Assembly (NCBI GenBank): GCA_902806575.1 | Contig: CADCXD010000004.1 | Coordinates: forward strand, 3,038,001 to 3,102,000 | From: Jackrogersella multiformis | Taxonomy: Eukaryota; Ascomycota; Sordariomycetes; Xylariales; Hypoxylaceae | DNA: 64,000 nt | Direction of reading: 5' to 3' | Part shown: positions 23,745 to 35,690 of the stretch, piece by piece | Layout of the letters: the number at the start of each line of letters is the position of its first letter | Position numbering within the stretch: position 1 is the stretch's first letter | The notes under the pieces: model-generated | Told to the model about the DNA's origin: nothing | The model's input: the letters and a program-made list of their open reading frames with translations, nothing else | Database searches by the model: none | Made by a program: the position numbers and the translations under genes

Positions 23745-26700
23745 TAACGAATTGATGACACGAAAAGGCTGGTTGGTTCGAGCCTCGCAGTTGGCCTGTG
23801 GGGTCTCACGAGTTATGATTTGGGCGATGGGGCTATTTCTACTAGGTTACAAAGTGAGCAATGTGTTTTGATTGAAGATGTATTATGAACTATCGTGCAT
23901 TCAATCCCACGAATGTTAAAACCTGGGCGTTTTGGGGATTGAAAAGCCGGTTTCCTTGAAAGGTGCAAGGTGCTTCTGTGATATCACCTTGGATGAACCA
24001 TATCATGCTATTCCTTGGTGAGATAGCATCAGCTTTCTTGATATCTGTTTACAATGAAGGAAATATTGTACACTCATAGATTAATAAGAAGTCTGCTGAG
24101 TTGGAGTATAGGCACGCGAATGCTCTTTGGATATATTATGTAATCACCACAACACTATTGGTGTCAATATTCGAAATACGATACCTGTTTACTTCGTTCG
24201 GGTTTAACAGTTGAATTACGTTTCTTGCAGTGAAGACAGTTGATATTAAATCTACCTAGGTACATAATGGGTATTAGTCTGTTGTGTACCTACCTAGGTA
24301 GGTAAAGAAGGATATGTTAAGGCGATTGAAACGCCGTGTAGGGCGATCCTAGAGTCTCAGTCATTCTTCGACCAGTTGCTCTGTATCTGTCTTATCGGTT
24401 ATCTACTTAGGTACTTAGCTAGAACAATTCTCGCTATAGCCGTTGTGAAGGGGTTTTGACATGGTATTCTGAGATTCTGACTTGTCACTTTTAGCCCTCC
24501 TATTTGACTCAGATCTGATCACACGGACCCCCGCATATCTAAGCTGTTGATCATTTTTATTACTACCATAACTGAGTACTTTTTAGACTTCTAATGGGAA
24601 GGGAACATGGCTTGGTATTTGCATAGTTCCTCGGGACAACTTAGAAATAGGTTAATGTATACTTAGTAAGAACCCGAGATCCCGGTTCACAGATCGGGGC
24701 CGCATCGATTCGTAGCATTAATGGCTAGGCACGAGATCATTAAAGAGTTAAATCTTCAAGCATAAGGCCTGTTACACTCACCCTGACGTCAGTGGCTTGT
24801 ATATGAAAGTCTTCGAAGAATGTATACCTTGCTTCCCCCCCTTTTCACCTCGCGTTATCACCCGATACGACAGCTGAAAGTAGTTTAACGCTAAAGCATG
24901 AGCAGTCGTTATAATTGCGTGGCTTCGATAGTGCTTATTGTACGTACGATGCTCGACGTCTAGATCTATGAGGGATTTACTATCTTGTTCGTCTTTACAT
25001 CGCGTAAAATTATATAAAACGAGCCCGCGTTTTTAGGTTAACTTATAATGTGCCACTAAATAAGTAACGGCATCCTTAAAAATGACCCGGTGGCGATAAG
25101 GCTAAGCATATAATGGATATATGCTATTCTTAAACAATTAACGAAAGCAACCACATAATTGATTATGCACTTTGTGACGAGCTTTTTCATCATATGTACT
25201 TATCGTAAGAAGTCTAAATGACCCTTACGTTACAACACCCCCTTGCTAAGTGCTTCATCGACATACATTATGCTTCCGGAACATGTAAGTGTTTCTCCTT
25301 AGAGAAGTTCAGCCCTCGGTTCTCTTCTTCCGGCATCACGACTTTACATGTGGAGGGTACATCTGTAGGGGTCTGCGAGCAGAGAAATGTAATTTCCTCT
25401 TATGGTCGTATTCCCTTGACGTATTCACGTCTATTGTCGGTCTATAGTCTTAGAACTTCCCTCGGTAAGCATGAAGCTTAAATGAGATACATACAAGGCA
25501 GCCAAACTCACTCTCCCCTCTTTAGATGCATCTGGATTCACACATTGTTTAATGTCATTTTAGACGCACCCCCGATGAATACTATAAAGCTACTAAAGTG
25601 ATAGGTTGTTTTGGTAAGGTTGGTGTAATATGTACTCGTGTATTATGAACACTGAAGTGTATGTTTAATAGCTAGTTGAAACTTCAAATCCATGGACTCT
25701 ATTAATTTCGCTGATCTATTCTACATCCATAAACTAGATTAAGGATGGTAGAATGAGATATGGACTACCGTGACGCCCCTTAGATGTGTGAGCTTTGCTA
25801 CCTGTAACATAATGAATTTAGATAGTTGCTCGATTCACCCATTCCCTTTTTCGAGTACACCTACATTGATAGGTTTCGTTCGGAAGTGTCCAACATTTGG
25901 TCCTTCCATCATTACTTTATTATATTAATGCTTCTTAACCTTGTAATAAAGGGTTCCTGTATAAATATTCGGTTGGATATCTCCGCGATTTGGCTTTTAT
26001 ATTACTTAAAGCTACCTAAAGTGACTCTTATTGTTAGAATAGAGATAAATCTCAGCTCAAATAATTGGAATATGTTGTTACGGTTACTCGGCTAGCTCGT
26101 TGTCTACTGTAGAAACACAGTTTTTGAGAATCTTGCATAGTTATAGCTGCACTTATATCCTTCGTACCGGAAAGCAACCATACCATCCATTATTAAACAC
26201 CATAACTACTGTGGCTAACGAGTAGTCACATTAATAACTGGTGAATGTACAATTATAATAAAATTTCATCCTTGTTTATTTACTATGATACTAGCGGTCA
26301 CTTGGTAAAAGCAAGGGAATGAAGTATTTGTTTTTGGATTTTGAAGTTAAACAATATGCTGTTATATTTTAGTTTCCTCTATATACCTATATCCAATCAG
26401 CTTTAGGATGACTTTGGGGCTCTTGGTATACTGGTGGAGGCTCCCCACAGAAGAGCCCCTTAATCTATGTCCACTATTGTATCTTGACAACTCTTTACTT
26501 ACCACCAAGTGTCAATGTCATTACCTGCTAGTGTTACCCAGGAAAATGACTACATCGCGTAGAAAACCATTAGCTTAGATGCTAAATTATATTAGGTTGA
26601 TTCGTTATTATTTTAAATAAGTCGAAAGAGCAATGCAAGCATTGGGGTATATATACCTAAACGTGAAGACATACTTTTAGGTTGCTGGTATAGAGATCTT

Positions 26701-28244
26701 AAGGCGACTCACTAGGAACTAGATAGCTTTATATCCTAGACCTTTCAGTCTCAGTTGTATTGTTTGCCTATCCCCGTACGAGTACTCATGGTACAATTTT
26801 ACGTCTGAAGTGTGTTCATTATATAAGCAACAGAGATGTGATCTCTAGTGTTGTTTTTACGCCTGCTCGTCAAGATTGAACCATGAATATTCTCGAGTGT
26901 TTTGAGCTCTACTAATCTTAGAATGTCTACTTACTTATATACAATTTCAATTAAACGATTAAACTACTTAGGTATATTACACATTCAATGAATACAATGA
27001 CTCGGGTACGATCCACAACGTTACATACCTATGTTACGCCGAGGACTACACTACCTAGGTACTTAGCTTAGTGCTCACACAGCAAAAGAATACCTAGGTA
27101 TAAACAGCCTTAGGAGTTAAGGATATTACTCTTCAGTTATCTCCTACGCCGACAAGACGGGAAAACTATTTATCGCTGATATTACATTAGTCATCGTACG
27201 TTGTTTTGATACCTACTCAATTTGGCGTGATGTGGGTGGTTCTTGATTAATCATCTAGTGTATACATTTACCTGCCGAGGTAAGTATGTAACGTGTGGCA
27301 ATGTGGATTGCCAACGCAAAGCAATACTACTTCAGTGGACTCGGACCGACATTGGCAATGTTTCGGCATATCAAGCTAGGAGAGAATTTTCCAGTGGATA
27401 CGAATGTAAGAAGTTTAATTCCACCTTGGCTTGCACGGTCGAGGTTTGATGTAACATGATGATAATTGAAGGCATGTAATGGTAATACTTATACTTGATC
27501 GCTGGGTGTTTTCAATGACTAGATAAGTAATAGATACGAAGTCGTAAACCCTTTTAACTTACTATTCAGCCTTTTCGTACTAACTCGTAAGCAATGTATA
27601 GTATCTAACTCTCTTAGTCCTCATAAAAACCTACTAGTTTCTGAATGAGGTGAGGGTCAAAAGACAATAAATGACGTTTGGCGTTGAAATTTGGATGCTA
27701 GCTTTTAGGCTATCCACTTTCTCGTGGCTCGCGTGGTATTCCGGCTCTAAGTCCAATGTGTTATCTAGACCTATACCCATTGAGGCATAAACACCGGCAC
27801 ACCGTCGGCACCTATATATGTGGAGAGATAGATTAGCCTTGCTTAAATCCTGGCCTCGATGTACCATAAGTAGTAGTATATCCGACGAGATGGCGGATAA
27901 TAGTGCGGAATCCGCCAATCCGTTAACCCGCGACGTCGTTTGAGTGGATTTAAAGCTTATGGTCCACCTAATATCCGTAACGTCTATCCATTATTACCTC
28001 ATCCATTGTCGGTGAAAAGAGAAAAAAGAAATGGCCTTAGGCCTTTAGAGCCATAAAGAAATGATTTGGTAATGATTTTAGTATATGATGTACCAGGGGC
28101 GACTTAAACTGATCCGTCAAATGTTATTTAAATGCAAGCTGGAAACCCTCCAAAGTTCAACAGTTTTCCAAACTTCAAGAAGACAATTTACAACTTACCA
28201 TCTCACACGACTTATAAATTAATCATCAAACTTAATACCTTACA
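23745..28244. other. Gene-poor interval of 4.5 kb
   Basis: No gene can be supported. AT content is raised but not as extreme as the block at 47-62 kb. It holds four TACCTAGGTA palindromes (24253-24262, 24291-24300, 27052-27061, 27091-27100). ORFs of 68-94 codons (25218, 25826, 27243 on +; 27634 on -) lack known domains and splice context. The sequence could be old decayed repeat DNA. Confidence 0.4.
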
Positions 28245-29623
28245 ATGGCGACACAAGCAAGCCCAAAGTTCGAAGGCTGGTTGGGCAAGTCCCCGGACTC
28301 AGTTAATGGAAAGATGTATGTATATCCCGAGCATGCTTAGTTAACATTTTATTACTCAATTAAGAGAGCGGCTGATACCCCTTATTGAAATCGCTATGGT
28401 GTTATTTCTTCGATACATTCCCTAACTCTAGAATTCTTACGAAGAAATCATTACTAACTTTGCCGCTAATTAGGGAATGGGGCGAATATGAGCCTAAGAA
28501 ATGGACTGAAGACGACGTAGACATCGAAATCTCTCACTGTGGTATCTGCGGCTCAGATATGCATGTGTTGAAGTCTGGCTGGGGCCCGACACCCTATCGT
28601 ATGCTTTCCTATCAGATCTCGAAGGCCAGTTTGTGCTTCTGCTAAAATTTCACAGCCTGTGTAGTGGGACACGAGATTGTCGGCAAGGCGGTACGTGTGG
28701 GTGGGAATGTCAAGCACATCAAAGTTGGTGACCGCGTCGGAGTAGGCGCGCAGGCTCGAACGTGCCAGCAGAGTAGCTGCCCCGAATGCAGTAACGGCAT
28801 GGAGTCTTACTGCCGCAATGAGCTGACAAATACCTATGGATCTATCTACCCTGACGACGAAGGAAAGAGTTACGGTGGCTATGCTGACTACAACCGCACC
28901 AATGGCAACTTCGTTTTCCGCATTCCAGAAGGACTTGATTCAGCTGCAGCTGCACCGATGCTGTGCGCTGGTGTTTCTGTCTACTCGCCTCTGAGACAGA
29001 ACGGTTGCGGGCCAGGAAAGACCGTGGGCATCGTTGGTGTTGGTGGATTGGGTCATTTCGGTATCCTTTTCGCCAAAGCTTTGGGAGCTGATAAAGTCGT
29101 TGGCATCTCGAGGAAGGCCGACAAAAGGGACGATGCACTAAAGCTTGGTGCTGATCAGTACATCGCTACAGACGAGGAGAAAGACTGGCATGCTAAGTAC
29201 GCAGCAACGCTGGATATCATCGTCTCCACAGTATCTAGTGAGCACATGCCGATGAATGGCTACCTTTCTCTCCTGAAAACAAGAGGATCCTTGATCCAAG
29301 TCGGGTAAGTTGCTTTCTATCCCATCTTCCTATGGCCAATTGATTGGATTTTAATTGACTTGAAATGCAGTGCCCCTGACGGAGGTGTCCTACCAGCCAT
29401 CAGTGCGTTTTCGCTAGTTCTGAAAGGCATCAAAGTTGGAGGTAGCCATACTGGTGCTCCTTGGGAAATCAGAGAGATGTTGCAGCTTGCCGCAGACAAA
29501 AATATCAAGCCTTGGATCCAAGAACGACCCTTGAAGGATGCCAACAAAGCCATTGTTGACATGGAGGATGGAAAGGCGCGTTACAGATATGTGCTTGTGA
29601 ATGAGAACTTCGGCAAGCACTAG
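28245..29623 (+). CDS. Zinc-dependent alcohol dehydrogenase, cinnamyl-alcohol-dehydrogenase/ADH6 type
   Basis: Medium-chain dehydrogenases of this group reduce aldehydes to alcohols, usually with NADPH, in the cytosol. Four exons, 28245-28315, 28474-28598, 28656-29304 and 29371-29623, with introns of 158, 57 and 66 bp, give 365 residues, the normal family length. Catalytic zinc ligands are visible: C46 in SHCGICGSD, H71-E72 in GHEIVG and C169 in MLCAG. The structural zinc cysteines C102, C107, C110 and C118 are all present. The cofactor fold is GVGGLGHFG at 193-201. Each intron phase restores the conserved motif (for example PYPCVVGHE), so the model is strong. The substrate cannot be read from the sequence. 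It is the only metabolic enzyme in the gene-poor half of the window. Confidence 0.95.
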
Positions 29624-31373
29624 AGAATTTAGGAGATAGGAAATACCAAAATGTACTTACTAGATCTTGGCGTAATATGAGTGCTAGCAGAATGCTTTTT
29701 ATGGTATACCCCTGATATTATGATCATGGTGCTTAGCTTGACTTCCAAGTTTCTTGCAGTTGCTAACCTAGTTGAGCTGGTTAAGATACTGTTAACTTTT
29801 TCATTAAGGTCAAACCTCAGTCAGCACGGTCCTAACAAGTCTCCTAGTAGATAAATAAATCATAGTATCATATCACAGCACAGAAGATTCGTAGAATTTC
29901 TTTTTCTTTTTTATTAAAAAGTTAGCTTCTGGACTTACAGATTATGAGCACTTTTAGGCTTAATAATGTGGTTTATGTTAATAGTAAGAACTTAACCATT
30001 TTACCTTACGGATTCTAAAATCGTCTTGGTCTAGTTTCCTCCGTCTACCTTTTAAGGCATTACCTCATCTATTACTATTCCTCCAAGTGACTAATGATCT
30101 TTAGAATCCTTGGAGCCAAATATTCGATTTTCACATTGTAACAAGGATTTCCGAGGGTTATTAGAAGCCACAACCTGTGAGTACCAACCTCATGCTTTAA
30201 TGTCACAATTCGATACCAGCCTGTAAAGCCGGGTGGTCCAAACCAATCAAGACTAAATGAGTATTAGATACCTACCTAGGCAGGTTAAGAATTCCAATCT
30301 CAAGAAACGTCACATCATAGGAGCGAAGAGGTAAGTGCGTCCTATTGTCTCTTCGCCACTGAAAATATCGTACCTGTGAAGAAATTATATGTTAACCTGG
30401 ACATAATCAGTCAACATATCTGGTTACCGTTTGATGTAAGGGGCCACGAAGCCTTGGATTTTGGGGAGTTGTCGACAGTTACGTTACAGTATTGTCACTG
30501 GTATCACTGACATTAAAATCGTACTGAGAAGCCGAGACATAGATAAAGGTGAGACTATTCGGCATCCTTTCTGCTGTCTACCTAGCAACTGCGTCCTAGC
30601 AACAGGCTATGTGGGGATTTCCTGGTTACAATCAATTATTTCATACCACAGTTGAATCGTCATGTAGTTGACTTTCGACGATGGTTTCACCACTCACACA
30701 ATAGGGTGGACCAAGGGAAAGTCGAGGTAGCAACCACCTTTCTACCAAGTACTGTTGCTTTAGAGAGCCTTCCTTATTGATACAATAATACTGTCTCAAC
30801 TTTCCCACCCTCGAACATCTACTCCTTCCTTCACTCCACAATCTAATTTACCTTCATGAGAACTTTTCCCACGATACCTTAATCATCATAAGAATTCTGG
30901 ACTACTATTTGCCATCACTTTCTTTCAAGCTCAAGATAAACCTTCTCTGAACTAAGACATCATTTTCTCACCTACCCAATCGTACATTGCAGTTAATATC
31001 AACACTCATTTTCAGTCTTCAACCAATAATCAAGCTGTTCGTTCACGGGCTTGATACACCATAGAAACACGATACTAGATCTCTGATGTAAGTATACACT
31101 GTTATTGAGCTCCTTCCTAATACCAATTTTCTATGTTGAAGTAGTATCCCAGTCCTCCCCGATCCCTCAACTTCCATTTCTACCGTCCCACCATCGTGAA
31201 ATGACCACATATCTATTCAACTTCGACATACTCGTACTTATTCTCACGTGAGCTTCCATTTTTACCGATTCTTCGTAAGCTTTCCCATTTTGCAGCTGCT
31301 AACATTTCAAACCAATATAATAGAATCCACAACAGTCATTTTGTGTTCAAGCGACGAGGTTCTAGCAGCAAAC
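29624..31373. other. Intergenic region
   Basis: 3' flank of the dehydrogenase and presumed promoter of the gene at 31374. A near-palindrome (CCTACCTAGGCAGG) is at about 30272-30285. ORFs at 30461 (+) and 30641 (-) are short and unsupported. From about 30780 to 31370 the plus strand is pyrimidine-rich, consistent with a 5' leader. Confidence 0.4.
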
Positions 31374-31868
31374 ATGGCAACCAAGAAGGACCATAATATT
31401 GCCAGTGTCGGCGATCAGAAGTTCTTCGCTACGATCTTCAAGTATCTTCCCAAGGGCATAGACATGAACTGGAAGGAATTCGCCAATGAGATGGGATTCA
31501 AGGATGTCAGCGTTGCCAAGGTTTGAATTGCTATTATTCTTGATATATGATCTACGACTAACTATTACAAGATGCGTTTCTCCCAGATTCGACGTAAGTA
31601 CCTAGCTGGCAACTCTGCAAGCAACGGCCCACAGGGCCCTTCGAAGGTCACCAAGCCCCACAAGGTTACGAAGGCCAAGGTTGTTGGAAAGGGTCGTGGT
31701 AAGAAGGAAGGCATGAGCCACGACGATGCCGAGGACGATAATGAGAAGGATCTTGCCAAGGAGGAAATCCGAGATGACGACAAGAACGTCACTAAAGGAG
31801 AGAGTAATGATGATAATTTTATTATCATCAAGAAGGAGGAGAATGTCGATACCCAATTCACCATCTGA
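31374..31868 (+). CDS. Small Myb_DNA-bind_8-type protein
   Basis: Exons 31374-31520 and 31572-31868 joined across a 51-bp intron (GTTTGA...CAAG, branch-like ACTAAC), giving 147 residues. The N-terminal domain at about residues 16-62 (DQKFFATIFKYLPKGIDMNW, then KEFANEMGF, closing AKMRFSQIRRKY) aligns with the genes at 22895 and 41029. The intron lies one codon from an intron in the 41029 gene. The tail is first basic (KVTKPHKVTKAKVVGKGRGKK) then acidic, with IKKE at 135-138, a SUMO-type motif. GTTTGA is a weak donor, but the alternative of reading through gives a stop right after the domain's second helix. Function beyond nuclear and probably DNA-binding is unknown. Confidence 0.78.
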
Positions 31869-34310
31869 TCCTCAGAACTTCGTGCTCCAACAGAGTTGCG
31901 ACACCTTTTAGCTTATTCGGGTTAGCATAACTCCCACGATGGATCAACCGATGTCTTTCTGCGTTGATTTATGAGTTCTCAGACGAAACTAGAGCTTCCA
32001 CGAAGGGTGTAATATCAAATGCTATAAATCATGTTGATATCTGTCCACAACTTGACTATGCTGTAACTTTAATCTGATGACATTGAGAGTAAGGTCTGCG
32101 ATTGGCTTTGAGTACCCCATCTGCCATTAAAGGGTATTATCACAAAGACCCCGTATAGCTAAAAAGTGGACTACTAGAACAGCCCGCGGAAGATATACTA
32201 CCACTCTAACCAATTTTATGTAATTAATTTACGTTGCTAACCTCAAGAACCGCTAGACTCTCGGCTTAACTAGGTATATGCTATTGACATCCTCGTACAT
32301 TAAGCACATCTTCCTAAAACTGCCTTATTTCACTATTAGTTAGTGAGGTTCCTATATATTTTCTATCTTTTGTTTAGCCCCTGAAACGATCGGTTTATGA
32401 TACCTTAAATACCTGACAGGTTAATTCGTATCGTTTATTTGCTCTACCAAGGCATCGCATTTTATATGAGGTCGGCATGGAGCCATGGTTGCAAATGAGT
32501 GTTTTTAATACGGTATATACCTCAGTAAGTTTAAAAAACTTGAAATATTCTTAACCAATTATTCGCCCGATGCCTCTCACCTAGTTAAGGCCTGAATTTC
32601 CTGTTAATATACGTTTATTCGAAATAATTCCACTAGGCCTCGAACCAAGATCTGAAGCGAAAGGATAGAACTCTCTCAAATTGTTAAGAACTTGAGCTTC
32701 GGTTCGATGAACATGCCTTTGGGATATATAGGTTTGAAGCTAATAAACAATCAATATCCTTGTTTTATGTATTAACTACCTAGGTACCTACCATCACCAG
32801 TAGTTACTCAACGACGATATTGGTATATCGCTGATGGAGCTTTTACACTATACCATTAACTTATATGGCAATGACAATTGCGGTCTCCATATTTGTACTT
32901 TGGAACTCTGAGTTCAAATCTATCAAGATTAGAACAATGTTGTCCCCCCATCCATATCACCTCTAGCTACATAACTAAGTACCTAGGTAGGTATCGTGAG
33001 ATAAGATATTCCTAATAAATGACAAGTAATATTATTGGAGCTCGCTGTGGGTAATATTCCGAGGTACGAATACTCTAGAGAATGACCCAAAGAGTGTAGG
33101 CATTGTGAATCTTGTTTTGGTCGTCGATATATATCGTGGAATCTAAAGATATAGATGAGGTTAGCTTAACGATCGACGATCGCAAATATATCATGAATGC
33201 CATCTTAGAAAGCCGTGAATAGGACTTTGCGTTTAACACTGGTATCCTCTTAGCCCATACTGACGGTATTTTAGGCGAAAGCCTGCATATTTTTATTCGA
33301 AGATAGCTGTGCGGCGTGGTGAAACCTCGAGAGGGACGAGGAGGTTGTATTCTTAATACAGCAAGCAAATTATCTGGAAGACGATGCTTGGAATCTGAAC
33401 AAAAGATATTCAGGCTGGCGCAATGGAAGAATTTCGTGGTGGAAATGGGCGTGTCGGCTAGATGTAAGGTTTTCTGCAACGGCTTAAATATTGATCCTAA
33501 CGCGTTAAAGCTTTTCATCGGTATGGTTTGGCAATTTTGTTAGCAATACATATGGGGGCACTATTATTAACGTCAAAGCTTACAAGAAGTATCTGTAGTT
33601 CGTGAAATGACCTTAGAGGCACATACCGTCGCCGGATTTCATGTTGAGCGCAAAATCCTTCCAGCGGTTCGAAGCCCTGTGTGCGCAATTGGACGTAAAT
33701 AGCTGTTAACCCAGATTCTACATCGGCAATAAATTCTAGGCTGTGACTTAGAGTATCCTAAGAAATAAACGACAGTACTGTAGGATGCCGATTTAGTGTG
33801 TACCTAGGTACTCCTAATACTGGTCTACCTTATACGGAAGACACTTACAACACTTGCACGAGGGCCATATTATAAATACTACAGAATGATCATGCACAGT
33901 TTTAGTTATAATGCAATTTGGGGCCAGAGGTTGCTTGATTGCTATGGGGCTATGGTGCTGTATATGCATCAAGAGCCATACACTTTTCAATCCGTTAGTC
34001 GGATTCTCCCTAAAGTCTGTATCATCCACCGTATGTGTGGTAGAACTGCCATGTGCAAATCAGTATCATCCTTCTGTAACCTCCCGTGAAATAAGCCTTG
34101 TGCATATGCAATTATCGCTCATTAATCCATCTGTAATGAGATAGTTAACAGTCTGATGGAGTGAATAGGCAATAGTGAATAAACTTACCATTCATCCAGC
34201 TCCATAACGTAAACACAGGTGTATGGTTGGTGTCATGCAACTAGTAGTGAAGGTATTACGATTGTTACTCATCGTGTATCGACGAGACTGACACTAGTGC
34301 TGGAACCATC
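31869..34310. other. Gene-poor intergenic region
   Basis: 2.4 kb without a supported gene. Three TACCTAGGTA palindromes occur (32777-32786, 32980-32989, 33801-33810). ORFs at 33075-33518 (-, 147 codons), 33316-33543 (+) and around 33814-34144 overlap on both strands and show no domain. The 147-codon minus ORF is the longest and could be an orphan or fragment. Confidence 0.35.
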
Positions 34311-35690
34311 TTAGAAGCCAGGCTTGCGTTTGGACTTTCCGAAAAGATTCAGGAACTTCTTGAAGCATGACTTGATAGAGCGCTTCTTGGTAGAAGTATC
34401 ATTGGTGGGACTGGCGACAGCCACACCAAAGTGGGCCTCAAGAGTAGTGACGATAGGACCAATCGCTGCGTGGAGAGTTTCTGGAAGAAGCTGCTCAAGG
34501 CTCTCGGCAATCATACGTGGAAGCATGCTGACGATAGTCTGGAGAAGACCAAGTTGGGTGTTCAAGGATACGACATTTCCATTGGTCGAGTTCAAAAGGG
34601 TGCCCATTGCGTTGAGGTTGTTGCCGAGAGAATGCACGTGGCCGTCGATGGCATTGACATGCTGACCGATGGCGTTGAGGTGAGTTATTTGGCCATTGAC
34701 AGTGTTGAGTTGGCCATTGACAGTGTTGAGTTGGCCATTGACAGTGTTGAGTTGGCCGTCCAACTGGTCAACACGTCCGCCCAAGTTCTCACCAATGGAA
34801 GTACTGAGAGCATGATCAATCATTCCAAAAACATCCTCCAAGACAGCCTCAATGTTGACGCCATCGACGTTGTGAGTGCCCTGACCAGCCATGTCTCTAA
34901 TGACACCTCGAATTCCTTCAAGAAGGGCAGCCATGTTCTGACCAGCAACCGTAGTAGCCTCATCACCAGATCCGTTCTTGACTGCGTACGTCACCGCGTG
35001 CTGGACAATACTGTATAGACGAGCTTCTGCGCCAACGCCACTCATCATGTTGGTGACATGAGCATTGACGCGCTCTTCTTCAGTGGACTCCGCACTGGTC
35101 TTATCACGTACGCGAATCTCCTGGTGGATGCGTACGGATAGATCGGTGACGTTACTCATATTACCCCATTCCTCACGTGGGGCATTGCCGCGAGCTTCGT
35201 TAAGTTCAAGAAGGCGTGCATAGTCATGAATAGTGGCTCGAAAGTCGTAGCCGGGGGCGGTTGTGCGTGGGAAGAGACCTTCAGCACGGGCCTTGGCTAG
35301 TTCGGCTCCCATCTTGGTGATGTCATCAAAAGAGTTGGAGACCGTGATGCCATTGTAGTTAACCATCACCATAGCGCTCTGGGGACGGACAGCGGCTAGA
35401 GTACGAGTCAGTAAAGATGTCATGGTCTCGAGGGTATTCAATAGCGAGATAACGCTTACCTGAATCCATTACAGAGGCAAAACCACCATCAGCGGACATA
35501 TCCACAGCAGAATCGGGAGGTCCCTGAGGACTACACACGGAGCGCTCAACGAGAGCAATTTGCCTAAAAATTCAAGTTAGTAGATGTTTCCTTGAGTGAG
35601 CAAGTACAAGCCGACAAGGAAATAAATAACTTACTCAGGAGTGAACGACAGGCCCAGTGAGGCCGGACGCTCGGCTCGGCTTTCCATCAT
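34311..35690 (-). CDS. Hypothetical protein with tandem GQLNTVN heptads and basic C-terminus
   Basis: Exons 35690-35635, 35563-35460 and 35395-34311 with introns of 71 bp (GTAAGT...TTTTTAG) and 64 bp (GTAAGC...CTCTAG, branch-like ACTGAC), giving 414 residues. I do not recognise the family. The middle part is helical. The segment GGRVDQLDGQ leads into three exact GQLNTVN heptads, then related ITHLNAIGQHVNAIDGHVHS units, consistent with a trimeric or dimeric coiled coil. The last 25 residues are strongly basic (KKRSIKSCFKKFLNLFGKSK). No signal peptide or membrane segment is apparent. Reading past the second intron keeps the main frame open from a non-ATG codon, but splicing links it in frame to an upstream ATG at 35690. 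Confidence 0.65.
34691..34753 (-). repeat. Perfect 21-bp tandem triplication inside a coding region
   Basis: Three identical copies (34691-34711, 34712-34732, 34733-34753) of a 21-bp unit that begins GGCCATTGACAGTG on the plus strand. Each encodes GQLNTVN on the minus strand and keeps the heptad register. Identity at every base indicates recent expansion or homogenisation. Confidence 0.95.

Noticed and set aside
33075..33518. 147-codon minus-strand ORF
   Set aside because: Length is notable but there is no domain or convincing codon pattern, and an ORF of similar character overlaps on the other strand.
33660..33690. GGTTCGAAGCC, resembling a tRNA B box
   Set aside because: The flanking bases do not form T, anticodon or acceptor stems; no A box in the right place.
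34431..35018. 195-codon plus-strand ORF with repeated ELAIDSV
   Set aside because: Antisense shadow of the spliced minus-strand gene; its repeats come from the same 21-bp triplication.
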